64,000 nucleotides of DNA from contig NC_051091.1 in NCBI RefSeq assembly GCF_901709675.1, positions 10,078,967-10,142,966 of the forward strand. Direction: 5' to 3'. The position numbers were made by a program, and so were the translations under genes. The DNA comes from Syngnathus acus (Eukaryota; Chordata; Actinopteri; Syngnathiformes; Syngnathidae). This document shows positions 33,776 through 46,800 of this stretch, piece by piece (position 1 is the stretch's first letter; every line of letters starts with the position of its first letter). A model generated the notes under the pieces. The model had not been told where the DNA came from, did not search any database, and was given only the letters and a program-made list of their open reading frames with translations.

Positions 33776-36700
33776 GTAAGATGACTATGGTGAAAGTTGA
33801 CTGACAAATATTCTTTCTTTTAGAATTGTATCTGATGTTTAAAAAATAGCAGGAAAAGAACAGCAAGTCATTAAGTGAGAGTCTTCAGGCAAGAAATGTA
33901 AAACATCTGGACTGGCCATCGCACTAAGCACACTAATGAGAAACCCGCTGCCCTTTTCTCCCGCTAGCAATGCCACGTTAATTAGAAAATAATGAAACAG
34001 AAGGAGGACACTTTTAATCACTTCCACGTGGTGGGGAAAAAAACTTCAAAAGCAACGTGACGGTATGTAGCATGTTTAGAAGATCTAATTATACAGAGGT
34101 CATTAGTTTTATGACAGAAGTCTAATCTGGTCACTTGCGTACCGTTCGTAACCTCGAAAAATTTAATCGTAAACCAGAACGCGAATATTCTGAACTCATG
34201 TTTTGCTCCCAGTGTCATATTGAGCACAAATCTTGGATGTACAGTCGGTTTGATTGATGGGAAAACGAAGCTTCGAATTAGCTTCATGAACCACTTTTTG
34301 ACTCCTCTAGATTTAAAGAAAGGGGTTAAAAAATTGGCAAGTCAGTATGCTCTTAGTTGAACAGAAAGGGCCATCTAGAGGAGTAAAAAAATACAACAGG
34401 TTCATGAGACAAATATGAAGCTTCATTTTCTCGTCAGCATCCCATCCTGTCAATCGCCAGCGCCTTCATTTAGTCTCGATTGCTTCAAGATGCGATCAAT
34501 TCCACACAACAACTCATCAACAGCCTCAATGTGCCATAACTGGAAAAACCGGATTTTGAGACCCTTTAGCAAGTATTCGACTTTTTAGCTCCAAAATAGC
34601 AAAATAAGTGTACTTCTGCTTGCAATCACGACAAACCTTATAAATGTTGAATACGTTGTTGCTGAGTCGCTGGATAAAACAGCTGGAGAGAGACGGGATG
34701 TTTTTTTCATCAGTCCCATCCTACTTTTATATCTGTCTATAAAATAGTTGGTGGATTAGTCATCCTCTCTTAATATAGCCCCGAGTGGTTACTTTGCCCT
34801 CTTCAAGTCTGCAGCAAACAGACAATGTTGACAGAATTGTGGCCAATAAAGTCGTATGGAAAGTAAAGACAAGTTGGTAAAAAAAAACTAGCAAGTTAAC
34901 AATCTGAACAAAACAACCCGCCAATCCCACAAACACAAACTGGCAAACAACAGAAGGCACAAGCTGATTATTCACCAAACGGTGAGCGCTATTCACGAGT
35001 GATGTCGCCGTCTTGAGTTACAAAGCAAACAATGGAGGTCCACGCTGGTGCTCCCGGTGGAGCACTGAGGGCCTTGGATCAAGTTCTCGCCATCCCTCTG
35101 CTGGCATAGTGCAGGCGGACTACGGATCGAACCACATTTGAGGCAAAGCTGTTCCTTTGTTCCTCTTCCTTTCCCAAAGCCTGTTATTATTTGTGCGGCA
35201 GATGTGTGACCTCGTGAAAATAGTATCATATCACAAGCGAGTTCGCTTTCTGCATACGTTAAACCAGCGCTGTCCAAAGAGTATTCCGTTATATTCACAC
35301 CACGCCGTCAAAATCACATCCAGAGAAATTACATTTAGTGAAGATTCAAAAGGAGACCTATTTTGTCACATGCTAGGTGGACGAAAAACTAAATCCTTGT
35401 GGGTGCTCTCTTCCGTACTATACTTAGCATCCCAGCAAGGCAGGAAATAGCCAACATTTCTGCCAGGGTTGAACAAAGAAACCAGTGTAAGAGTTGACCT
35501 TGGTCCCTCCCTCCAACGCCGCTAATTCAATAAGAGAGTGAAAGGACAAGCTTGGAAAGAGAAGCATCGGGGGAAGCGTGAAAGGTCAGCTTGTGGAGGA
35601 TGTGTGAAGATGCTGGTGGCTGTACAGCACTTTGCAAATGTAAGCCACTTATAATGTCACAGTCGAGGTGTTAGGCGGCGCAAGCTTATTAACTAGATAT
35701 GTATCAAGTTGTGACACACCCTCCTCCATTATTTGTTGACATATTTGAAAACAAAGGACAGAAGCGATGGAGGAAAGCCAAAGGTGAGCGGGGAGGGGAA
35801 ACATCTGCTTTAAAGTGATACAAGAGGTGCGAAAACTATTTATTTATTTATAAACTCGTGTTTATGACGGCCTGCCATTGCTGACCAACATCTGGCCACG
35901 CATAACATCGCACCACTATGAAGGCTGTTACTTGATATGAATGAACCGAAGCTGGTGAGGACAGACGTCTGGGTGGTGGTAAAGTGATCTCTTGATACCG
36001 CATGTCTGATCGCTGATATTTAACAGCTGCACGTCTGCCGTTGCTTCAAATGAGGTCGGGTCATAAACCGTGCAGATATGAGCGAGATCATACTAGCTCA
36101 ATGTGAGAATTGCAAGATCTAACTTAAGCACACATTTGGTGCCAATGGCAAGCGCTGGTCCGACTTCGGCTCAGCTGAGGCCGCGTGTTGCCGCTTTATC
36201 AGGTGAGATCATGTCTAGACCACGTGTCAGACGCAAGACCACCAGAGCTTTAGAGAGAAGATATGCGCTCTACTTTGTGGCAAGTTTTCAAACTGCATAG
36301 CCAGATAAGAAATGGCTCATGTCCGAGTCTAATACAATCAATAAAAAAAAAAATACAAAGGAAGAAAACTTGAAGTTGGCAAATCACAGCAAATATAAAA
36401 ATGTTTTGGTCCGATTAAAGCAAGGATGAACTTTTTGAATGAAACAATGCTCGCACCATTACAAATGACTCCGTCATCGCAACGCCACTTGTATCCAGCT
36501 GCAACATTTTTGGAAGCACAACTGAAACCAGAGCTCCGGTGCGTCGCCCGTCGCTGCTGCCTCCAGACAGACGACCCCCGTCAACCAAAGCCCCTCGCTC
36601 ACCTTTCAACTCTCAGCGAGTCAATGGCCTGAGTGAGGAAAGCAGCACAAGGCAGCTCCAGTGTCTCATTCCCTGCTGAGGTGAACCGTGAAGGGACAAA

Positions 36701-37899
36701 CGGTGCTTTAAAAAGATATCCTCTCAAAACGAACCAATAAAATATTGCTTTGCTTTCTAATCTGGCTGTATTTGTCTTTTGAAGCTGAGGCTATATGGCA
36801 TGAGACCCCAAACTGGATGCCATTCATCAAAAGAATAAAGTTCTTTCTGCCTTGGACGTTGCCCTTAAACTGACTTTGTTTATACAAACACACTCAGGCT
36901 AGGATTTTTTTTTTTAAGCAATTCACCAAACACTGGCAGTCTACTACAGTGAGACACCTCATTCATGCTCCCAAGCCAGAAAGGAAGGACGTAAATCTAC
37001 AGATTTATCCCCAAAGTGAACAGGCTTAAATAATAAATACCATCAGGTTGAATTAAGTGCACCTCTCGGGACCTGTCGTTTGCGGATAAAAGCTTTGTGA
37101 ATCTTTTCTCCAAAATCCTCCTCCCACAATCACTTAGTGTAACTGAAGATGGCTGCAGGCATATAAAACTGTAAGCCTTCAACAAAATGAGGAGCGGTTG
37201 GCCTGGCAGGGGACGGTAACACTAACTGGACAGAATCAAGACCATTCAAAGGTCAACAATTGATTGGCACTGCGACGTTGACATCAACGTTACGGGCAAA
37301 GAAGATGGCACACGTGGAAGAATACTCAAATTTAAGCCTCTTGTGTCACCCCACCTCCCTCTCCTACAAAGTCAATGGGCCAGCTCCGGTGTCACCTCTC
37401 AGGCGACAGGTAAAGTGCTGTGATTAGTTCTGCTTCAGGGGACAAAAAGGAGGGAAGGCTGTCGGGCAGGTGTGTGTGCGTGATAATAACACATGACAGA
37501 AAATGACAGTGATGTTCCTTACGTCATCATCACAAAGAAGAAGTTGAGGGAATAACGACAAAGTCAGATGAAAACACTGAGATCTTGTTCTAATTTGTAT
37601 GTTTCTTTGTAAATTGGCAGAAAATGTTGGGGATTTTTTATTTTTTTGTTTATTTACTATTCATGAATGTAAAATCTGTGCATTTATTTTACGCTAAAGT
37701 TTTTCATCACAATTGGTATTACCCCTATTTTGATATGTCATTACGCCACTGATTACAAGCATCACATCTCATATTGTAAATATATTGTTAATCACGCTTA
37801 TAAAAACAAGTCATTATTTGGCACTCTGGTAGAAGTAAATACTAAACCGTGAAACCTCACGTATTATTAAGTGATAGATGGCAAAAGTCAACCTGTATT

Positions 37900-38145
37900 G
37901 TTGTGTCGGTCTTCTCGGACTGCGCCGTGATGGACGTGGCTAGTGAAGTCATCCTTCCCACTTGGCGGCCCTACAAAGGCGAACCATGCGACCGACGCTG
38001 GGCCATGGCCGCGGGCCTTGTTAGCAAACTCGGCGGTGGCAATTCGATGCCTCTGAAAGCCTCCTACACACATTCTTGCCATTCGCAGCACCACGGGGAT
38101 ACAAATGAGGAGAAGATGAAATACGGCGGTTGTGATTTAAGATGA
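37900..38145. other. GC-rich coding-like island
   Basis: A block of much higher GC than its surroundings, open on both strands: + strand ATG at 37930 (GTGATGGACG context) to TGA at 38145, and - strand open through the same block with a TTTCAG acceptor-like site. Neither translation resembles a family I know. It could be an exon or a fossil gene or a TE fragment. Confidence 0.25.
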
Positions 38146-39994
38146 CATTTGATATGTACTCAACTTACCTCATTCGCATTCATATTCTGCTATAGTGGCA
38201 CTCACTCAGTCATGGAACTTGGAACTGGAGGATGGCCAATTTGAGTCTCTTAAGGGATCTCATAAAACTTTTTTTTTGCATGCTTTTGTGCTAACACTAT
38301 TTGTCACTGTTCATAATTCCTTCTATGTTAACTAAAGCCACCTGGGGAAAAAAAAAAAAACAGCCTGATGGCACCACCAGCCTGCTTCATTGTAGCTATG
38401 ACGTTCTTCCGGCAATGAATCGGAAAATTGGAGTTCTCAATAGACCGATTGCGGAAAAAATTCCATGGCAGTGTTTGTAAGAACATATTCTCCAATGAAG
38501 GGCTTATTAGCATACTTCCTGGGCATATTAAAATTTGGAAATAACAATTCTGAGGGCTTTGTAGCTTTCCAGAGTCCATGACTCAGTTTATGGCCTCCTC
38601 GCAGATCTTGACTGTTTTCTCCAACTGGTTTCCACGATACAATGAAGCTCTTTCTTTTTTCCCCAGATTTCAATCCAAAATTTGGAACCACCTACTGGAA
38701 GAGGTTGGAGAGCTGGTGGAATTTCAGCTATTAGTTTTTTTTTCTCTAAGCATCCCTTGGAACCTTCAGAACAATGTGGAGGGTCAAAAGATTTAAATGT
38801 AGCATTCTATCAAAAACAACAACAAAAATGTTGGCTGAGATGTTTGATCAACACTCATCTATCTCCACATTGACCCATAAAGCAGCTTGTAAGTGTTGCT
38901 ACAGTGCTCCAATCAAATCAAGACGGCAGATATAACAAGAAGTTAGCTAGCTTTGGCACAGGAAGGTGTCATGGCACAGCTCGGGTTTGGGTCAGCGAGG
39001 ACATAGACCGGGTTCTGAAAGCACTCAAAGATCCCAGTGCAGCTCCCCTGCTACTACTCGGCCGCCGTTCTGTCTGGGGCTGCTGGAGAGACGTCACCGC
39101 ACCTTTTATTCTTATGCTCGCAAAGGCGTTGGGCCGCATCTGCACGGCTGGACTGCCCATGAAGATTTGTTCTGGACAGTGGTTTTGGTTGACTTTGTTT
39201 TGATTACAAAATAAATTCAGGTATGTCATGTTCATTTGGTTTTCATTTCTGTTTTCATCCGCTTAGTTTGCCATTAAAGGTGACTAATGTTGTCTATGTA
39301 TTCAAAATGGGTCATGACGCCCTTGAGATTAGGAAAGCAAAATAAAAAAACTTTAATTGAGTTATAGAGAGGAGTTTGGTGTCTCTCAATTAGACTGAAG
39401 ACACCTCGCCGGCTCCATCTGACAACAGGAAGCTGCCGCAACCTCCGTGTGACATGGCCTCACTAATATTCTTATCAGGTTTGTGTTGACTACACAATTT
39501 GTACGCCTGATAAAAGAACAAAGGAGACGGGACCTTTGAAGGAGCCAAAAGGTGCAAAGTCTGGGAAGAAGAGCGTCTCCCGACGACCAGCTGTCGTTGC
39601 AAGTCCACCAAAAGGCATGAGACAAGTCCTCCTCTTCAGAATGCCACAACAGTGATCTTTGACTACTGCTGCTTCATATTAATGTTTTATAATGGAGCCA
39701 TTGATGAAGTATTGATTTACTCTACCACTTAACTCATTTTTGCATCAGGCAAGATGGATTCTCTTGTGACTTAATTTGGGCGAGAGGCGGTTGGGTAATT
39801 CGGGGACAGTTCACTAGCCAATGACAAGGCACCAATAGAAAAATAGAAGTTGATTGTGTTCCTGTTAAATATTTCCAAACCAGGACCAGACACGTAACTG
39901 TTAAGTTAGTTTTTGCGTATCAGCCAGGTTATGACCTTTAACTGACGCATATTTGTCTGGCTATCACAGATACTGAGAAAGTCTGTGGTCACGA

Positions 39995-40468
39995 GTGACG
40001 CTCTACAAAAAAAAAAAAAAAACGCCATCAAAACAAAGAGGAATCAGGGGGAAGCGAAAAAAGAGAAGTAGAAATTGGATCAAACTCCACGAGTTTCCCT
40101 ATTTTTTTGTTCCGCTTGCCAATGAAGACGTAGCTGTTATGACATCGGCATCATGTTGCAGTTCTGCTGCTACATCTGGCTTGTGTGCACAAATCAGGCA
40201 GGAAAATGACATTAACGGGGGTCGATCTGGCTTGATACTGATCCGTGCGCCTGCAGGTGTGACTGCAACATGTGACATCACTCCGTCTGCATGCTTGAGC
40301 AGATTACAACCCCTAAGAGGTGCTAAGAGATATTTATCAGCCGTGGCTTTCAGGCGCTTCGGGTTTCAGACGTGCCCAAGCGTCGCGAGACACGCTGCCA
40401 AACTGCATCGGCTGAAAAGTGGAAAATGGGTTGCCAGATTGGAAATTTGGGGTTTGAAACATCGGTGA
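39995..40468 (+). other. Unrecognised 157-codon ORF
   Basis: Open reading from 39995; the first part is low-complexity lysine-rich from an A-rich run, the later part (from about 40140) has balanced composition. No motif or splice context supports a real gene. Recorded because it is long for this AT-rich spacer. Confidence 0.15.
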
Positions 40469-42055
40469 CGTACAGTAAATGTATTGTGTATTTACTCCAT
40501 ATATAAATCAATAAGATAAATGAGGTGAAACTAGATGACCCCTGATGGGTCCCTCAATAGACTCCTGTGAGTGTCTTCTTCTCAGTTGTCAACCATATGA
40601 TATTGCTTTGTGTCGCCACCTACAGGACGGTAGTGTAACTACAACAATTGCAACTATTGACAAATTTACAAGCCAAGTTGACATGCTAGTACAAACTCTG
40701 ATGAATGACTTTCAGGAAAATATAATGCATAAATTACATTATGGGCGGGCTCTATATTAGATTCCCTGAGTCAATATATAATCACAAACATACTACAGTA
40801 TTCTGCAAGAAAATGGAAAGAGTTGACTTTTGTTCTTAAGAGGTCATAATGTAAAATGGTGCAAAATAATAATAAATGCAATAAGATTAGTGCTCCTTTA
40901 GGGGACTTCCAGTCTTTCATGAGACATTAATTTACTCTATGCAACCCACCGTGTCATCTTTTAAGTCTGACAATGTGTGGACTCACAGGGAGAAGAATGA
41001 AGTGTGGTCGTCATCCGCCAATGTTCACTCCACCCGTTTGCCTCACTGTGTTGTGATGCAGTGCAGACTCACTGTACACAACACTGCACTGTGCAAACAG
41101 GAAATCTCCCCACATTCATACAAGCCCGGGCAGGAATACGAGTCATGCATTGGGTTGCAAATGAGCAAGGGAAAATACAACTAAATGTAAGCTCAGCTCT
41201 GCAATAAAGTAAACATAAGAAGGCTAACTGAAATGACAAAGTGTGGCAATACATTTGGAGATTTTATCTATTGTGAGTTATAGTGACTGGTTAAGATGCA
41301 TTCCAGGGCTTTGACAAGATAAGTTGCTATGTTTTAGTTGCTGTATTTTACTGCTAGAAGTTAAACACGTGCTCCTCTTTGTTAAACACAATCATGAATT
41401 AATACACTATTAAAAATGGACACATAAAATACAATTAGTGGTCATTACAAAAAAAAAAAAAGTGCAGCTACATCAGATTAGATTACATCACCAAAGAAGA
41501 ATGCAAACATTTGGTGTTGTCAGTGTCCAAGAAAGTTGATGCAGTTTTGCAGATTTGAAACAAAATATTGTGGCTCAGTCAAGTGGAGCTGTTTCAATGC
41601 TCAAATAAAAATCCATCAGCCTAAAGATAAAAATGCAATGAGGTTTGGTGTCTATATGAAACTACACAACGCAAAAATCAAGTATGCATAAACATAGCTT
41701 GCAAATTTTAAAAATGTATGTTTCTGCTCTGATCCTCAAGCACACACAAGACACTCAACCTCAAATAACGTAATGCATGTTCACACTTAAATGTTTTTTT
41801 TTAGACATGAACATGAAATGGCCTCAAAATCTCAGGAGTTTTTGCTATGCTTATCTAATGACATAAAGGATCACATGACTCATAATTGAGGGGCGGATTC
41901 AACATTTGGGATTTGCAAGACATATTTCACAAATAAACAAAGTAAGGGAGAATATTGTTGAGTAACGCAGGAAATGCCGCGTGAATCACAGCCATTTCCT
42001 TGCATTTTGCTTCAGGAGCAACATCTCTAGGGGAATTCAATTTGCTTGGTGTAGT

Positions 42056-42069
42056 ACGCCCTCTACTGG
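42056..42069 (-). promoter_or_regulatory. CTCF-like motif (reverse)
   Basis: On the - strand CCAGTAGAGGGCGT fits the CTCF core consensus at all but the last position. It points toward the forward motif at 24439, so the two are convergent around inka1 and the spacer. Another near match, CCAGCAGGTGGTGCT on the + strand, begins at 42958. Confidence 0.35.
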
Positions 42070-42478
42070 ACACGTCCCGAGATTGACATGGATTCTACAA
42101 TCAACAAAATACTCCACAGACAACAATATATGTGGCACAAGAACAAGACACTAATACGCCTTCTCTAACTTCAACCGAGCTATCTGTGCATTTGACAAAA
42201 CTTAGTGCAGCTCTGCTTACCTTCTTGCATCGATGTTGTGTTTCTCTCCCTCTGTGTCAACACTCCAAATGAATGGCACTTGCGTGAACCAGATAAAAGG
42301 TTTACGTGGTTGTTTAATTTCACACTTGATGGAACTCAACTTGACATATAAACAAAAAAGAGCACATTTTCCATGATATATCCTCTTTAGATCATATCTG
42401 CAACAATAAAACGTATAATGAATTTCATGAATTGCAAAAACTGTCGGATCTATTTCGGAATTTACAAACAAAAAAGAT

Positions 42479-43068
42479 TTTATTTTGTTACATGTTGCAA
42501 TTAAACCATATTTAACCACCTTTTGCAGACAAGCCACATTAATTCAAACGCAAAAAAAAAAAAAAAAAAGAAATTCATGACTTTTGCGGTTAAGCAATGA
42601 TTCAAACCAGCCGTTTTCTCTAACGTGTCCATGGTGACAAACAATGAAGTGATTGTCATCAGCAGCAAACAGTCTCAGTCTGGCAAATGCTCAAAGATGC
42701 TCAAGCGGTGAGAAGATTGATCCAATAATTAATTCTACAATTTAAGATGACTGAACGTGAATTATTTAGGAAGAAAATGTTCAACAGTGAAATTGGGAAA
42801 ATGTTGCCACACACAAAACTGCAAGGGTCATTTTATCACCCCTGCCAAGTGTGAAAGTGCAATTTGCATTGTTTTGTTAAATTCCTTTCAATAAGATGAG
42901 GACTACCCCTTACAGTCAACTTTCATCGGGACCAAATGCTGCTGTGAGCAAACACATCCAGCAGGTGGTGCTGTGTCGTGTTTTGTCATTTTAACAGGTC
43001 ACATAGGTCAAGTTATCAACTCTCCCATTCATCCATTTCGCTCGTGCTAATTGTGTACAGATTTTAAT
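42479..43068 (-). terminator. itga7 candidate poly(A) signals
   Basis: On the - strand, ATTAAA at 43068-43063 (about 610 bp past the B-tail stop) and AATAAA at 42484-42479 (about 1.2 kb past it). These are the nearest signals seen downstream of the last exon; which is used is unknown. Confidence 0.35.
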
Positions 43069-43679
43069 ATGATGTATATGATTTTTGTGGTCATTACCGG
43101 TCCGCTGAGGGATGCCATGGCTATGACGTGGCCCGACATAAAACCAACGTAGCATGCATGTCTTCGTGTATAAGGGATCAAACTGGACTATGTCCGAGAT
43201 TTTGGTCAGGTCTGAACGTAGGTACCTGTCCATAAATCAAAGTTTCTGCCACACCCACTTTTGGGTCGAGGACTTCTGTTAAAACTTCCATAGCCCCCAA
43301 CCCACAAATTAGCAAAAAACAAAAATGCAGCACTTTTCTGGGGAACTGATTTTCAGCCATTTTGACAGGTCTGCCTTACAGACACTACAACAAACATCAT
43401 CATATAAAAATTGCCCATATGAGTCATCAGTGCTACAGCAATTCAGGCAAAACAAACAAACAAAAAAACATAGTCCTTGTCAAAGGCTATCTCATCATAG
43501 TCCCATATCTTTTACAATCACTATATAGTATGCTTCAAATACTCCACTGTGGCCGAGCAGTCACTCCATGGATCGTGCGCGCTCAAGATCCAGTCTGAGA
43601 CAACGCGCACGTGTTGTTGGGGTTCCAAATGAGTGGCACGCTCAGAAGGAGGAGGGTGCTTGTGGGTGCTTTGTGGTTT

Positions 43680-43832
43680 TTATGAAGTCCCGTCATTCCA
43701 GTGTGTGGCCCATTCCTTTTTATGAACACCGGATTTCTCTGTCTGGAACTGCGGCCGCTCCTGGCGAGGGATCTTTACCGCGTGGTACTGAGGCAGTTTT
43801 TCTTTGTGGTGGGCCCGTTGGAAGAAACCACA
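43680..43832 (-). CDS. itga7: itga7 tail exon B (last exon)
   Basis: [20 protein letters not shown] then [15 protein letters not shown] and [10 protein letters not shown], stop TAA at 43682-43680. [10 protein letters not shown] with QF..EK matches alpha-7B; the ending is shorter than in mammals. GFFKR reads GFFQR. Acceptor ATCCAG. Confidence 0.92.
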   Translation of the reverse strand, partial: CGFFQRAHHKEKLPQYHAVKIPRQERPQFQTEKSGVHKKEWATHWNDGTS

Positions 43833-46800
43833 CTGGATGGGAGAAGGAAAGTAGTAATACACACAATTAGCATATTCAATTAGTGTTGGGTTTCCGTGCC
43901 ATTTTGAAAGCTCCATTCTGAACTAGACACACTAGTGAAAATTGGGGACGGGAAAAAAAAATTGCAGAGAAGTGACGACTGTGGTGTACTTTGTAAATCC
44001 GTGTTGTTATTCCACACACTAACACACCGCCAACGTGCTCTTAGGAAACACCTTAAGCACCTGTTGATTATGTCACCAACACAACAGCATGTGTACTAAT
44101 TTACTTGTGCAAGTATGACAAGCCAAGCAAGTGTGTGACAAGTGCAGACAATCCAAAGCAACACACAGCACAGCAAGCGTTTTAAAACGCCGGCGGGCGT
44201 GACGTAACATCAACCGCGTGGCGGCCATCTTTACCGCTTGGAGGGAGGGAGGAGGAGGGGAGAAAGCAGGCCCGACTGAAATGTGTTCTCATTCCAGTTC
44301 CGAGGCCTGCTTCTCCACCTCCGAGGGCTGGACACCCAAATGGGCGCGGTAGTACTCCGTGTCATAGTGTTGGCGCCTCTTGTTGCGCTTGAAGAAGCCA
44401 CACTGGGATTTGAAAAGGGAGGGGGTGAAAGAGAGCAAGGAAGATTTTCAGCAGTGAAAAGGAGAAAATAGCCACCAAGCAGCCAAAATGTTTTTGTAAG
44501 ACTGCTAAAATCATCTGATGATGTTCGCCGCCTTCGGCACCCTTCAGTTGCAAAATTCATAAATTGGAATGAAACGACAGAGTTGAGTAGTTGTACGGGA
44601 GATAGGTGATGATGTCATTACCATCCACAGTAAGCAGACCAGCAGGGTCAGAAGAAAGATGCCAGCCAGGATGGCGATGAGGATGATCCACCAGGGGATT
44701 GAGTACTGGTCCACTAGACCGGGCTCGGGATAGATCATCACTGAAACCTGCGAAACATGAGAAGCATTCAGTTGATATTATGGAAAGCTGATATTCTGTG
44801 GGGTGATGGATTCATAGATTAAATTGGGCATTGCGTTTAAAGTTGGCATTTCAATAAATAATAATTATAAAGAGTTCAGTCATTCCTAAATAGAATATTT
44901 AATTTCACTCATTCATACCTGTGCTTCAGCATCCCTGAGGAGCAGATGTTTGATGGTGGACTTGACGGTGATTTCTGCTCTGACCAGCAACTCCAGAGCA
45001 CTGACAGCCGGGAACTCCTAAACAACACATGGCGGGTGTGAAAAAGTGACGAATTGAGTGTCCACACAAATTGTACCTCAATGAAAGTGCTGTTCCACAG
45101 CCTTCCGTGAATCCTGAGCACCGCCTGCCCGGAGAAGCTGTGGAGGGGGCACTGCAAGAGCATGCAACGCGCTGACCCCAGGAGACAATCCTGTCTCAGC
45201 AAAACAACAATTCATCATCGTAAAGGAAAACTACTGGCTTTAGCATGTGATGAGTTCATTATTTCTTCTCCTCTTACCAACTTGAGTGACTTGCGCCTCT
45301 CGGAAGCAGCCACAGCCGGAGCGCTTCGTTTCACGCTGCCGCCGGTCGTTTCCTGGCCTTCGAGATCCGGGTGGGAGCGACGGGTTCGTCCGACCTTGTG
45401 ACAACCGTCACGAACGTGAGATCTTAACATTTTTGACCATACCTTCAATTCTCCCCATTGAAATGAATTTGAATATTGTACTCCAGGTGTGGTTCATTCT
45501 ACATGCATGATGAATTTATGGACCTCCTGTCCTATTATGCTCACCGTTTGATTGACAGGCTGCGCAGATGCGGGGGCATCTAGACTTAAAGGGTTGATCG
45601 CCCCCACAGGAGTGCATTGGGATCCATCAAAGTTCAGACTGGCCGGGTACAGGAGCCACTTGCCATTGTCCAGTTCATATGGCCACATGATGTTGAGGAA
45701 GGCGGAGCCAAATGTTTGCAGCGCTTGACCAGGATTGGCCACCTGGGGAGGGGGGATATTTAACCCCCAGATTGAAGCATGAAAATGAACTCATTTATAA
45801 AGTTGGGGCTCCTCACCACAAACTCAAAGTCCACGGGGCTGCCGACATCCTCCAGACTGCTCATGGCGCTTTCGCCCCTAACAGCACCGCTGAAGAACAG
45901 CTGATGAGGACGAGCCAGCCTGCAGCAACACACAATCGCATCAGTAGCAAGCTTGCACATATGCAAAACAATTATTTACATTCATTCAGGAATACCAGTC
46001 TGACATTTTTATTAGCTTCATAAAATAGGGTGTACCTAATATTGTGAGTGTTACTTACCCACTGACAGACAGAGGGAGCTCTATTACAACTTTCGCCATC
46101 GCTGTGATCTGTACGAGGTCAGGCTGCTCACTGATGCTGTTGATCAAGAATGAATGTAAATAATAAAATCGTTATCAGATATAGTATAATATGTTGCCAT
46201 TTTGAAAATGGACAGAGAAAAGATACTTGCGTAGTCAGTTGGAGGTCAGCGGTCAACTCTGTCGTTTCAATGGTGATGTTGGCCGTGCTCAAGTTGATGG
46301 TGAATTTTAACTTAAAATTAAAAAAAATAAAATAAACAGATATATTCTTATTAGCCCATATTATTAAAATAAATGTAATTAAAATAATTATATAAAAAAG
46401 ATTTAATGCTATTTTACAGTTTTTAATTCTATTGTCGCTATAACAAAATGTTCATTCCAACTGACTAAGCTCACCTTTGTGTTTCTTTTCACGGGGTTCC
46501 CCAGGTCACATTCTACATCGGAGCCATTTTGATTGGCTTGACACCTCATCTAGAAGTGAGTCATAAAATTCCACAAAAACATCAACATAGTGCATCACAT
46601 GGAACATGGGGTTTTTTTTTTTGTGACCGCCTAAAGCACCTGAGCGGGCACCCTGGAGCCGGCGTAGGAGAGCATTCTCGGGAGAGAGACGAGCAGCTGA
46701 GCGGCGTGGGCGTCATCGCCGTCCTCCTCGGGGCGAAGCGGGTCCGAGGGCATGTTGGTGACGGTGATCTCCAACGCCACTACGCGCTGGTCGGACAAGG

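Larger units (their letters stand above)
27050..43060. other. 16-kb spacer between inka1 and itga7
   Basis: The two flanking genes face each other here. Contents: a non-coding repeat pair (27218-27435 and 28304-28525), a dispersed repeat copy (28640-28935), a hAT-like end fragment near 29512 (CAGGGGTGGGCAAA), a 15-base G run at 30686-30700, an orphan exon-like segment at 33686-33775, a GC-rich coding-like island at 37900-38145, an unrecognised ORF at 39995-40468 and CTCF-like motifs near 42056 and 42958. No complete known gene could be assembled. Confidence 0.6.
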
